The translations under genes and the position numbers were made by a program. The notes under the pieces were generated by a model, which did not search any database, was not told the DNA's origin, and saw only the letters and a list, made by a program, of their open reading frames with translations. From Novosphingobium sp. JCM 18896 (lineage in GTDB: Bacteria > Pseudomonadota > Alphaproteobacteria > Sphingomonadales > Sphingomonadaceae): a DNA stretch of 64,000 nt. This document shows positions 33,072 to 40,868 of this stretch, in pieces. The stretch's first letter is position 1. Each line of letters starts with the position of its first letter. Where the stretch lies: assembly GCF_025938095.1 (NCBI RefSeq), contig NZ_JAPCZF010000001.1, positions 62,001 through 126,000 of the forward strand. Direction: 5' to 3'.

Positions 33072-34199
33072 ATGGCCGAATTCACCGTCGATCGCCTCGT
33101 CTTCACGCCGCCGATGATCGACCTGTCGCGCTCGCCGCTGGCCGGGCATTTCGATGCCGAGACCTATGTGCTGGGCGCGTTCAATCCCGCCTTGACCAAG
33201 CTGCCCAACGGCAACCTGCTGATGCTCGTGCGGGTGGCCGAGGCGCTGCGCCAGCCGATCTTCGACGGCAAGGTCCATGCGATCCGTTGGGATGAGGGCA
33301 AGTACGTGCTCGACGGCTGGCCGCTCGAATTCGCCGACACCGCCGATCCGCGCAAGTTCATGCTGCGCGGCGGCGGCTGGAATATCATGGCGCTGACCTC
33401 GCTGTCGTGGCTGCTGCCCGTCGAACTGTCGCCAAATGGACTCGCGATCGTCGCGGTGCACTACGACCGCGCCGTGGCGCCGACGGGTTCCTGGCAGTGC
33501 TACGGCCTCGAAGACGCGCGGATCAGTCGGGTCGAAGGCAAATATTGGATGACCACCTGCTCGGTCAGCCCCGAGCGGCATTCGACCACACTCTACAGCT
33601 CCGAAGACGCGATGGACTGGCATTTCGAAGGCATCGTCCTCGATCACCAGAACAAGGACATGCTGATCTTCGAGGGGCTGATCGGCGGCAAGTTCTGGGC
33701 GCAGACGCGGCCGCTCGGCGATCTCTACTTCGCCTATCCGCCGGGCAGCGAATGGCGCGCGGGACCCTCGATCAATCTCGCCTCGTCGCCCGATTGCCGC
33801 CACTGGCAGCCGCACATCGAGCCGGGCATCCGCCCCCACGCTGCAACCGTCGCGACCGCGCGGATGGGCGGGGGGACGCCGCCCATCCTCACCGAAGTGG
33901 CGGGCAAGCGCGGCTGGCTGACCCTGTGGCACGGGGTCGAGCCAAGCGGCATCGTCGGGGTCTACCGCACCTATTGGTCGCTGCTAGATCCCGAGCATCC
34001 CGCGCGTACGATCGCCACCAGTCACGATCCGCTGATCGAGGCCGATCCCGGGCTGACCACACCGATCGAGGACCTGATGTACCTGCGTGATGTGGTCTTC
34101 ACGACGGGGATCGTCGAGGCGGAGGACCATTTCATCGTCGCCTCGGGCGAAGCCGATCTCGCTTGCCGGATCACGCACATTCCCAAGACCCGCTTCTGA
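33072..34199 (+). CDS. glycoside hydrolase family 130-like protein
   Basis: A 375-residue protein; ATG 33072 (MAEFTVDRLVF) is chosen over the frame's first Met because AGGGGCG precedes it. The five-bladed beta-propeller of GH130 mannoside phosphorylases is suggested by FNPALTKLPNGNLLMLVRV, YGLEDARISRVEGKYWMT (the GxEDxR motif carrying the proton-donor Asp) and LTLWHGVEP near the C-terminus. GH130 enzymes phosphorolyse or hydrolyse beta-mannosides. There is no signal peptide, so it should be cytoplasmic. It ends 43 bases before nasT; no sugar-related neighbour is visible and the substrate is unknown. Confidence 0.8.
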   Translation: MAEFTVDRLVFTPPMIDLSRSPLAGHFDAETYVLGAFNPALTKLPNGNLLMLVRVAEALRQPIFDGKVHAIRWDEGKYVLDGWPLEFADTADPRKFMLRGGGWNIMALTSLSWLLPVELSPNGLAIVAVHYDRAVAPTGSWQCYGLEDARISRVEGKYWMTTCSVSPERHSTTLYSSEDAMDWHFEGIVLDHQNKDMLIFEGLIGGKFWAQTRPLGDLYFAYPPGSEWRAGPSINLASSPDCRHWQPHIEPGIRPHAATVATARMGGGTPPILTEVAGKRGWLTLWHGVEPSGIVGVYRTYWSLLDPEHPARTIATSHDPLIEADPGLTTPIEDLMYLRDVVFTTGIVEAEDHFIVASGEADLACRITHIPKTRF

Positions 34200-34222
34200 C
34201 ACCCCGTTGCCAAAAGCCGATG

Positions 34223-34233
34223 TTGCAGTGCAA
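34223..34233. promoter_or_regulatory. palindrome TTGCAGTGCAA upstream of nasT
   Basis: TTGCA-G-TGCAA lies nine bases before the nasT start. The core TGCAnTGCA recurs at the promoters of both ANTAR RNAs (36043-36051 and 40819-40827). It is a candidate binding site for a nitrogen regulator. Here it is close to the start codon, so repression or autoregulation would fit better than activation. Confidence 0.5.
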
Positions 34234-34242
34234 TAGGCAGCG

Positions 34243-34821
34243 ATGCGCATCGCCATCGTCGATGAAAGCGCCGCGCGCGCTTCGGTGATCCAGGAAGGAC
34301 TCGCGTCGCTCGACGACTGCGAGATTTTCGTGGTGACCGAAAGGCGCGGCCTTGTCGCGCGGATCGGCGAGATCGCGCCCGACATCGTGCTGATGGACCT
34401 CGGCAACCCCTCGCGCGACGTGCTCGAGGAATATTTCGCGGTCAGCCGCGCGCTGGCCCGGCCGATCGCCATGTTTGTCGACCAGAGCGACGACGACGCC
34501 ATCGCGGCCTCGATCGATGCCGGAGTCTCGGCCTATGTCGTCGACGGCCTGTCCGCCAACCGCATCAAGCCGCTGATCGACGTCGCGGTGCGGCGCTTCA
34601 ACGCCTTCGCGCGGTTGCAATCGGATCTCGATGAAGCACGCGGGCGGCTGGCCGAGCGCGAGGCGATCGACAAGGCCAAGCGCATCCTCATGGACAGCCG
34701 CGGGCTGACCGAGCCCAAGGCCTATGCCGAGATGCGCAAGGCGGCGATGGACCAGGGCAAGAAGATTGCCGAGATCGCCGATGCGATCATCACCGCGCAC
34801 AAATTGATGGGAGGCAAGTGA
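34243..34821 (+). CDS. nasT: ANTAR-domain antiterminator NasT
   Basis: A 192-residue response-regulator-like protein: a receiver-like domain (1-120; IVDES at the start, IVLMDLGNP in the phosphoacceptor region) and a C-terminal ANTAR RNA-binding domain (LAEREAIDKAKRILMDSRG, AYAEMRKAAMDQGKKIAEIA). NasT binds two-hexaloop RNA leaders and prevents their terminators from forming. Without nitrate or nitrite it is held by NasS. Its stop overlaps the nasS start (TGATG). Matching RNA targets occur at 36114-36181 and 40886-40949. Confidence 0.93.
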   Translation: MRIAIVDESAARASVIQEGLASLDDCEIFVVTERRGLVARIGEIAPDIVLMDLGNPSRDVLEEYFAVSRALARPIAMFVDQSDDDAIAASIDAGVSAYVVDGLSANRIKPLIDVAVRRFNAFARLQSDLDEARGRLAEREAIDKAKRILMDSRGLTEPKAYAEMRKAAMDQGKKIAEIADAIITAHKLMGGK

Positions 34822-36029
34822 TGGCCGAGGAACTGACGATCGGCTTCCTCCCGCTCGTCGATGGCTGTCTGCCGATCCTCGCGCGCGAACACGGCTTCGC
34901 CGAGGACGAGGGGGTTTCGCTCAATCTCGTCAAGGACGTGTCCTGGGCGACGGTGCTCGATCGCCTGCTCTATGGCCACAGCGACGCCGCGCATATGGTC
35001 GCGCCGCTGGCGATCGCGACGACCCTGGGCCGCGGGCGTCCGGCGCAGCCGCTGGCGGTGCCTTTCGTCCTGGGTCTCAACGGCAATGCCATCACCCTGC
35101 GCTCGGACATCGCGCAGCGCGTTGGTGTCGACGGTAAATTGGGCGATCCCGCGCAGGTCGGCGCGGTGCTGGCCGAGGTCGTGCGCGAGCGCGTGGCCGC
35201 CGGCAATCCGCTGCGCTTCGGCGTGGTTCACCGCTATTCGAGCCACAACTACATGCTGCGCTACTGGCTCGCGGCTTGCGGCATCATGCCCGACCGCGAT
35301 GTCGAGATCACCACCGTGCCGCCGCCGTTCTGCGCCGACGCGCTCGAGGCCGGGGAGGTCGACGGCATCTGCGTCGGCGAGCCGTGGAATTCGGTCGCGG
35401 TCGAGCGTGGGGTGGGGCAGATCGTCCTCGCGACCGCGCAGGTCTGGCGTCGCGGCGTCGAGAAGGTCCTCGCGCTGCGCGAGCCCGTGCTGAACGAGAA
35501 GCGCGGCGCCGTCGAACGCCTGATCCGCGCCATGTGTCGTGCGGGGCGGCATTTCGTCGATCCGGCCAATTGGGAAGCCAACGCCGCGATCCTCGCGAGG
35601 GCCGAATATCTCGACGGCGATCCCGTGCTGATTCGCCGCGCGATCGCCGACCAACTGCTGCTCGCGCGGGGCGGAGAGATCGTCGAATATCCCGATTTCA
35701 TGTTCCAGTACCGCGAGGCGGCGAACTTCCCCTGGGTCAGCCAGGCCGAGTGGCTCTACACCCAGATGGTGCGCTGGGACGGGCTGACCTTCGATTCGGC
35801 CGATGCCGAAAAAGCCGCGCGCGTGTTCCGTCCCGACGTATACCGCAGTGCACTAATTGGCACCGGCGAGCCGCTACCGGGCGCCAGTTCGAAGGTCGAA
35901 GGCAGTCTCCGGCAGAAGACCTCGGTCTCGACCCAGCAGGGTACGATGACTTTGGAAAGTAATGCGTTTTTTGACGGTCGCGTATTCGATCCCAGTCATC
36001 TTGCCGAGTACATCGCGCAGCTCGGCTGA
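34821..36029 (+). CDS. nasS: nitrate/nitrite sensor NasS (NrtA/CmpA-like)
   Basis: A 402-residue protein of the NrtA/CmpA periplasmic-binding fold (GFLPLVDGCLPILAREHGF, YSSHNYMLRYWLAACGI, CVGEPWNSVAVERG) without any signal peptide, as expected for the cytoplasmic sensor NasS rather than a transporter protein. ATG 34821 behind GGGAGG overlaps the nasT stop by one base. NasS binds nitrate or nitrite and then releases NasT. The ANTAR-type RNA at 36093 begins about 60 bases after its stop. Confidence 0.93.
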   Translation: MAEELTIGFLPLVDGCLPILAREHGFAEDEGVSLNLVKDVSWATVLDRLLYGHSDAAHMVAPLAIATTLGRGRPAQPLAVPFVLGLNGNAITLRSDIAQRVGVDGKLGDPAQVGAVLAEVVRERVAAGNPLRFGVVHRYSSHNYMLRYWLAACGIMPDRDVEITTVPPPFCADALEAGEVDGICVGEPWNSVAVERGVGQIVLATAQVWRRGVEKVLALREPVLNEKRGAVERLIRAMCRAGRHFVDPANWEANAAILARAEYLDGDPVLIRRAIADQLLLARGGEIVEYPDFMFQYREAANFPWVSQAEWLYTQMVRWDGLTFDSADAEKAARVFRPDVYRSALIGTGEPLPGASSKVEGSLRQKTSVSTQQGTMTLESNAFFDGRVFDPSHLAEYIAQLG

Positions 36030-36040
36030 GATCAATTCAT

Positions 36041-36086
36041 GCTGCATTGCAAAAATACCTTTACCAAGTCCGTGCGAATCGGTTAG
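36041..36086 (+). promoter_or_regulatory. promoter of the orphan ANTAR RNA
   Basis: GCTGCATTGCAAAAA (palindrome core TGCATTGCA at 36043-36051), then after seven bases CTTTAC (36059-36064) as a -35 element, a 16-base spacer and GGTTAG (36081-36086) as a -10 element. The nirB promoter at 40817-40862 has the same elements at identical spacing, including the shared block GAATCGGTTAG. Confidence 0.6.
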
Positions 36087-36092
36087 CCTTCC

Positions 36093-36224
36093 TGCCAGCA
36101 GCCAAGCCGGCCGCCGCCCAAGGACGGGCGGACTAGAGCGCCGCTGGGCTTCAACGAAACATTGCGTGGCAACGTCGCCGCCCGAATTGGTCCCCACCCG
36201 GGAGCCAAGTCGAGGCGGTTTTTT
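36093..36224 (+). ncRNA. orphan two-hexaloop ANTAR-binding RNA, candidate NasT decoy sRNA
   Basis: Hairpin P1 is CCGCCC-[AAGGAC]-GGGCGG (36114-36131) and P2 is GTGGC-[AACGTC]-GCCGC (36166-36181). Both hexaloops have A at position 1 and G at position 4, the known ANTAR recognition pattern. The right arm of P2 overlaps the left arm of the terminator at 36178-36224, so NasT binding would block termination. No plus-strand gene follows: the next gene (36272-37975) runs toward it, and narK starts 1.8 kb away. The transcript start near 36093 is estimated from the promoter. This fits a free RNA of about 130 bases that could sequester NasT. The structure is seen; the function is inferred. Confidence 0.65.
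36178..36224 (+). terminator. terminator of the orphan ANTAR RNA
   Basis: CCGCC (36178-36182) pairs with GGCGG (36214-36218), continued by CGA/TCG and an inner TTGG-TCCC/GGGA-CCAA helix, followed by six T (36219-36224). It is mutually exclusive with hairpin P2 (36166-36181). Confidence 0.85.
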
Positions 36225-36271
36225 GCGTTGTCCGCACGAGGCGGAGCGAGTGCCCGATGGGTCAGGTGGGA

Positions 36272-37975
36272 TCAGCGCAGAATCAGCGAAAGGGCGAGCG
36301 CCAGCGCCAGCCCAAGGCTGACCGCCTGCCAGAATCGCACCGGGTTACGCTCGATCAGCGGCACCGGACGACGTTGGCGGACTTCGAGCGAGCCGCCGCG
36401 TTCGAGCGCCCGGAGCAGGTCGATGACGTCGCCGAAGCGCGCCTCGCGGTCAGGCTGGATCGCGGTCAGCACCGCGTCGTCGAGCCAGGACGGGATCTCG
36501 GCGCGGTACTTCGAGGGCGGGGTCGGGCGGCCGAAACGCGGGCGCTGGAAGGCTTCCTGCTCGCCGAAGGGCCAGTGTCCGGTCAGCCAACGGTAAAGCG
36601 TGACGCCGAGGGCGAACTGGTCGGTCAGGTCGTCGCCGGCGTTTCCGGCGAACTGTTCGGGCGCCATGAAGCCCGGCGTGCCGGGGATCTCGTCGCCGTG
36701 GAAATCCTCGACCCGCGGCAGTCGCGCGACCCCGAGGTCGATCAGTTTGAGGCCGCCGTCGCTCGTCAGCATCACGTTGTCGGGCTTGATGTCGCGGTGA
36801 ACCACTTCGAGCCGATGCAGCGCGGCGACCGCTCGGGTCAGGCGGATCGCGTGCTCGACCGCGAGCTTCAGCGGGGGCAGGCCGGCCGCCAGGCGATCGG
36901 CCATGGTCTCGCCGGTGAGCAGCGGTTGGACGCAGTAGAGTGCGGTCTGCCGGTCGGGGCGGACCGGATGCGCGGCCAGCACGAAAGGACTGGCGACGCG
37001 CTGGGCCAGCAGCAGTTCACGGGCGAAGGCCAGGCGGATCGCGCGTTCGCTGAGCGCGTTGGGGCGCGGGAACTTGAGCACGACCTGGCCGCCGGCTTCG
37101 CCGTCCTCGGCGACGAGCAGGATCGCGTAGCGGCCTTCGCTGAGCACACGGTCGATGCGGAACCCGTCGAAGCTGGTGCCCGGCTCCGGCGGCGTGATCG
37201 CGGGCAGGGCGGACAGGCCCGCGAGGATGCCCTCGTGATCGGGCGCGGGCAGGCGGACGACGTCGATCAGCACGGCCGTGGCATTGTCGCGGCCCCCGGC
37301 TTCGAGCGCGGCCTCGACCAGTTCCTCGGCGGTGGCTTCGGCCGACTTCTGCTGACCCAGGATCGCGGCGATGCGCTTGTCGCTGAGCGGACCGTGCACG
37401 CCGTCGCTGGTCAGCAGCAGGCGGTCGTGTTCGGCCAGTTCGATCGTCGCGTGGTCGAGCCGCAGTTCGGGCTCGATGCCCAGCGCGCGGATCAGCACAT
37501 GACGAAGGTCGGGCTCGGGGCGGACATGATCCTTGGTCAGGCAGGTCAGCTTGCCACCGGCGAAGCGCCAGGCGCGGCTGTCGCCGACGTGGACCAGATG
37601 CGCACGGCGTCCGCGCAGCGCAAGCGCGGTGAAGGTGCTCGCCGCGTTTTCCATGTCGTCGCTGCGCCCCATGCCGTGGAGCCAGCGGTTGTAGGCCGCC
37701 AGCGGCGCCTGCATCGCGCGCGCCGGACCCAGCGTGTCGGGCATCGCGTAGAAGCCCTCGATCAGCGCGCGCACTGCCAGTTCGGCGGCGACGCGGCCGC
37801 GCTTGCCGCCGCTGACGCCGTCGGCCACCGCCGCGATCACGCCCTGGCGCATGCGCTCGAGCGCCGTGCCCATGTGGACGCCGCCGAAGTCCTGGTTCTC
37901 CTCGCGCGGCCCCTGGGCGCTGGCAAAGCCCGCCGCCAGCACCAGTTGCCCGTCCGCGTGACTCGCATCGCGCAA
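36272..37975 (-). CDS. bifunctional PP2C phosphatase / Ser-Thr protein kinase
   Basis: A 567-residue protein. Residues 1-240 are a PP2C phosphatase (ENQDF 26-30, ADGVSGG 51-57, GDSRAW from 131, SDGVHG from 190, GRDNAT from 228). Residues 265-530 are a eukaryotic-type kinase (Lys301, HRDIKPDN 393-400, DLG at 413 instead of DFG, APE 438-440). The C-terminus has one membrane helix (about 547-565), leaving both domains in the cytoplasm. Such fusions recur in nitrate-assimilation clusters, for example beside nirB in Pseudomonas aeruginosa, but their role is unclear. It is divergent from narK and convergent with the orphan RNA. Confidence 0.9.
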   Translation of the reverse strand: MRDASHADGQLVLAAGFASAQGPREENQDFGGVHMGTALERMRQGVIAAVADGVSGGKRGRVAAELAVRALIEGFYAMPDTLGPARAMQAPLAAYNRWLHGMGRSDDMENAASTFTALALRGRRAHLVHVGDSRAWRFAGGKLTCLTKDHVRPEPDLRHVLIRALGIEPELRLDHATIELAEHDRLLLTSDGVHGPLSDKRIAAILGQQKSAEATAEELVEAALEAGGRDNATAVLIDVVRLPAPDHEGILAGLSALPAITPPEPGTSFDGFRIDRVLSEGRYAILLVAEDGEAGGQVVLKFPRPNALSERAIRLAFARELLLAQRVASPFVLAAHPVRPDRQTALYCVQPLLTGETMADRLAAGLPPLKLAVEHAIRLTRAVAALHRLEVVHRDIKPDNVMLTSDGGLKLIDLGVARLPRVEDFHGDEIPGTPGFMAPEQFAGNAGDDLTDQFALGVTLYRWLTGHWPFGEQEAFQRPRFGRPTPPSKYRAEIPSWLDDAVLTAIQPDREARFGDVIDLLRALERGGSLEVRQRRPVPLIERNPVRFWQAVSLGLALALALSLILR

Positions 37976-38067
37976 TTTCTTCGCCCCCTCACATGTGCGC
38001 GCACCACGCCCGCCCGCGTGAGGATCGATCTCACTTCCGTCTCGTCAAGTCCGAAGGGGACATGCCA

Positions 38068-39327
38068 ATGAGTACGCTTGCCATGAAGGAGGGTGCCGGC
38101 ATGGATTCCGGGCCGAATACCAGCCAGAGCTTCTGGAAATCGGGCCACCGCCCGACCCTGATCGCCTCGTTCCTCTATTTCGACGTCGCCTTCATGGTCT
38201 GGGTCATGCTCGGCCCCCTGGCGCCGATCATCTCGCAGGAGCTCGGGCTCGATCCCGCGCAGAAGGGCCTGATGGTCGCCGTGCCGACGCTTGCCGGTGC
38301 GGTGCTGCGCATCGTCAACGGCCTGCTCGGCGATCGCATCGGCCAGAAGCTGACCGGCGCGATCAACCAGCTCATCGTCATCGCCGGCCTCGCCGTTGCC
38401 TGGCACTTCGGCATCTCCACTTACGAGGGCACCCTGGCGATCGGCGTGATCCTGGGCTTTGCCGGTGCCAGCTTCGCGGTCGCACTGCCGCTCGCCAGCC
38501 GCTGGTATCCGCCCGAGCACCAGGGCAAGGCCATGGGCATCGCCGGCATGGGCAATTCGGGCACCGTGCTCGCCGCGCTGTTCGCGCCGCTGCTCGCCAA
38601 GACCTTCGGCTGGAACGAGGTCTTCGGCCTCGCGCTGATCCCGCTGATCGCGGTCTTCGTGTTCTACATGATCGCCGCCAAGGACAGCCCCGACCAGCCC
38701 GAGCCCAAGCCGCTCTCGGCCTATGCCGACGTGCTCAAGGAGAAGGACGCCTGGTGGTTCATGCTGTTCTACTTCGTGACGTTCGGCGGCTTCGTCGGCC
38801 TCTCGAACTCGCTGCCGACCTACTATGCCGACAGCTTCGGTCTGACCCCGGTCATCGCCGGCTATTGCACGGCCGCCTGCGTGTTCACGGGTTCGCTGCT
38901 GCGCCCGATCGGCGGCGGCCTGGCCGACCGCTTCGGCGGTATCCGTACGCTCACCGCGGTCTATGCCTTCGCGGCGATCGTGCTGGCGGGCATCGCCTTC
39001 GCCGGCGCCTCGCTGCCGCTGACGATCGCCTTGTTCCTCACCGTCATGGGCACGCTGGGCATCGGTAACGGCGCGGTGTTCCAGCTCGTCCCGCAGCGTT
39101 TCCGCAAGGAGATCGGCGTGATGACCGGGCTCGTCGGTTTCGGCGGGGGCGTCGGTGGCTTCTACCTCGCCTCGTCGCTCGGCTTCGCCAAGAAGCTGAC
39201 CGGCAGCACCAGCCCGGGCTTCCTGATCTTCGCCAGCCTGGCGGTGATCGCGCTGCTCGGCCTGACCCTGGTCAAGAGCCGCTGGCGGACGACCTGGGGC
39301 GCCGCGGTCCAGGGCGTGCGCATCTAA
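38068..39327 (+). CDS. narK: NarK/NasA-type nitrate transporter (MFS)
   Basis: A 419-residue major facilitator with about 12 membrane helices. The nitrate signatures are visible: GFAGASFAVALPLASRWYP, GIAGMGNSGTV and the second-half glycine-rich GLVGFGGGVGGFYL. ATG 38068 gives the best spacing from GAAGGGG; ATG 38062 is the alternative. It is divergent from the kinase/phosphatase gene, and the 92 bases between them hold the palindromic arms GTGAG/CTCAC (38019-38035). It imports nitrate (or exchanges nitrite) for the NasA/NirBD enzymes downstream. A hairpin follows at 39357. Confidence 0.92.
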   Translation: MSTLAMKEGAGMDSGPNTSQSFWKSGHRPTLIASFLYFDVAFMVWVMLGPLAPIISQELGLDPAQKGLMVAVPTLAGAVLRIVNGLLGDRIGQKLTGAINQLIVIAGLAVAWHFGISTYEGTLAIGVILGFAGASFAVALPLASRWYPPEHQGKAMGIAGMGNSGTVLAALFAPLLAKTFGWNEVFGLALIPLIAVFVFYMIAAKDSPDQPEPKPLSAYADVLKEKDAWWFMLFYFVTFGGFVGLSNSLPTYYADSFGLTPVIAGYCTAACVFTGSLLRPIGGGLADRFGGIRTLTAVYAFAAIVLAGIAFAGASLPLTIALFLTVMGTLGIGNGAVFQLVPQRFRKEIGVMTGLVGFGGGVGGFYLASSLGFAKKLTGSTSPGFLIFASLAVIALLGLTLVKSRWRTTWGAAVQGVRI

Positions 39328-39356
39328 ACGCATACCACCTATCGAAAGACGAGCCA

Positions 39357-39382
39357 GTCACCCCCGCGGCAGCGGGGGTGAC
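39357..39382 (+). terminator. hairpin between narK and the porin gene
   Basis: GTCACCCCCGC (39357-39367) pairs with GCGGGGGTGAC (39372-39382) over GGCA. There is no T-run. It may attenuate read-through, or be a single short palindromic intergenic element. Confidence 0.5.
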
Positions 39383-39435
39383 GAGGCGGGGGAAGGGGCC
39401 TGACGCGCAAAGAACCGTCAGGAAGGGATCACATC

Positions 39436-40743
39436 ATGAGGAAGTTCATCACGGCGGCCGCGCTGGCGGCGCCGCTCGGTTTCGCGCAGCCTGCGCTCGC
39501 AGCACCGGCGCCCAAGTTCGGGGATCCGGTCAAGGTCGGCGACGGCCTGACGCTCGATCCGATCATCGACGCGCGGCTGCGCTGGGAGCATGTCGATCAG
39601 CCGGCGACTGAAGCCGATGCCGTCACCCTGCGCCTGCGCGCGGGTGTCGAGCTCAAGCACGCCTCGGGCTTCTCGGCGCTGGTCGAGGGCGAAGGCACCT
39701 TGGCGATCGGCGCCGACTACAACGCCTTTCCCTTCGCGGTCGCGGTCGGCCAGCGGCGGCCGCAGTTCTCGGTGGTCCCCGATCCCGAGAACATCGACCT
39801 CAACCGCGCGCAGATCCAGTACAAGAGCAAGGCGGCGACGCTGACGCTCGGTCGCCAGCGGATCAACATCGACGATCAGCGCTGGGTCGGCTCGGTCGCC
39901 TGGCGGCAGAACGAGCAGACCTTCGACGCCGTGCGTGCCGAGGCCAAGCTGGGGCCGGTGAACCTCGATGCGACCTATGCGATCAGCCAGCGCACGATCT
40001 TCGGCATCGACGCCGGACGTACCACCGATTTCGCCCCCGGCCAGGGACCGCGCCAGGACTACGACGGCGATTTCGTCTTCCTCAACGCCGTGGCCAAGGC
40101 AGGCCCGGTCAACCTGCGCGCCTTCGCCTATCTGCTCGACTACGATCCCGTGTTCTTCCGCGCGAACTCGTCGCAGTCCTACGGCGGCAAGGCGACGGGC
40201 TCGTTCCCGCTGGCGCCCAAGTTCAAGCTCAACCTGATGGCCAGCTATGCGCGGCAGAGCGACTACGGCAGCAACCCGGTCGACTATTCGGCCGACTATA
40301 TTGCCGGCGAAGCTGGCCTCGCGATCGACAAGCTGACCCTGACCGCGGGCTACGAGGAACTCGGCAGCGATCGCACCGCCGCGGCGGGCGCCAGCCGCGC
40401 GGTGCAGATGCCGATGGCGACCCTGCACAAGTTCAACGGCTGGGCCGACCTGTTCCTGACCACGCCGGCCAAGGGCCTGCGCGACAGCTATGTCGGCGCG
40501 GCCTACAAGTTCGATCGCGTCAAGGCGCTGCCCGGGCTCAACGCCGCGGTGATCTGGCACAATTTCGACAGCGACGTCGGCGGGCTCGACTACGGCGACG
40601 AATGGAACGCCTCGCTGGGCTTCAAGCTCGGCCAGGTCGCGGTGCTGGCCAAATACGCCAACTACAAGCGCCACGGCGCCGCCGATTTCGCCGGCGACCA
40701 GGATACCGAAAAGTTCTGGCTCCAGGCCGAGGTGGCTTTCTAG
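39436..40743 (+). CDS. outer-membrane porin (alginate-export/AlgE-like family)
   Basis: A 435-residue protein with signal peptide (MRKFITAAALAAPLGFAQPALA, cleaved after ALA at about 22) and alternating beta-strands typical of a large barrel, such as DLNRAQIQYKSKAATLTLGRQRI and NFDSDVGGLDYGDEW. It ends in Phe (EVAF), as outer-membrane proteins do. Proteins of this family are diffusion channels; between narK and nirB it probably admits nitrate or another anion, which is inferred from position. GGAAGGGAT precedes the ATG. A long hairpin follows at 40758-40800. Confidence 0.88.
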   Translation: MRKFITAAALAAPLGFAQPALAAPAPKFGDPVKVGDGLTLDPIIDARLRWEHVDQPATEADAVTLRLRAGVELKHASGFSALVEGEGTLAIGADYNAFPFAVAVGQRRPQFSVVPDPENIDLNRAQIQYKSKAATLTLGRQRINIDDQRWVGSVAWRQNEQTFDAVRAEAKLGPVNLDATYAISQRTIFGIDAGRTTDFAPGQGPRQDYDGDFVFLNAVAKAGPVNLRAFAYLLDYDPVFFRANSSQSYGGKATGSFPLAPKFKLNLMASYARQSDYGSNPVDYSADYIAGEAGLAIDKLTLTAGYEELGSDRTAAAGASRAVQMPMATLHKFNGWADLFLTTPAKGLRDSYVGAAYKFDRVKALPGLNAAVIWHNFDSDVGGLDYGDEWNASLGFKLGQVAVLAKYANYKRHGAADFAGDQDTEKFWLQAEVAF

Positions 40744-40757
40744 TTCCTCCCCAGGAA

Positions 40758-40800
40758 GGCGAAGGAGGCCGGAGCGCTAGGCGCCCCGGTCTCCTTCGCC
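40758..40800 (+). terminator. long hairpin after the porin gene
   Basis: A 15-base-pair stem, GGCGAAGGAGGCCGG (40758-40772) with CCGGTCTCCTTCGCC (40786-40800) and one G-T pair. It separates the porin from the nirB promoter. A T-run is lacking. Confidence 0.6.
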
Positions 40801-40816
40801 ATAACCCGTGTGAATT

Positions 40817-40862
40817 GCTGCACTGCAAAAAAGACTTGCCCCCGGCGCGGAGAATCGGTTAG
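40817..40862 (+). promoter_or_regulatory. nirB promoter with TGCAnTGCA palindrome
   Basis: GCTGCACTGCAAAAA (palindrome 40819-40827), seven bases, CTTGCC (-35, 40835-40840), 16 bases, GGTTAG (-10, 40857-40862). The elements and spacings are the same as for the orphan RNA promoter at 36041. The palindrome sits just upstream of -35, a normal place for an activator. Confidence 0.65.
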
Positions 40863-40868
40863 ACAGAA

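Noticed and set aside
36043..36055. Possible sigma-54 promoter (GC/TGC elements) before the ANTAR RNA
   Set aside because: No GG-n10-GC spacing fits; the shared CTTKMC-n16-GGTTAG elements at both copies fit a sigma-70 promoter better.
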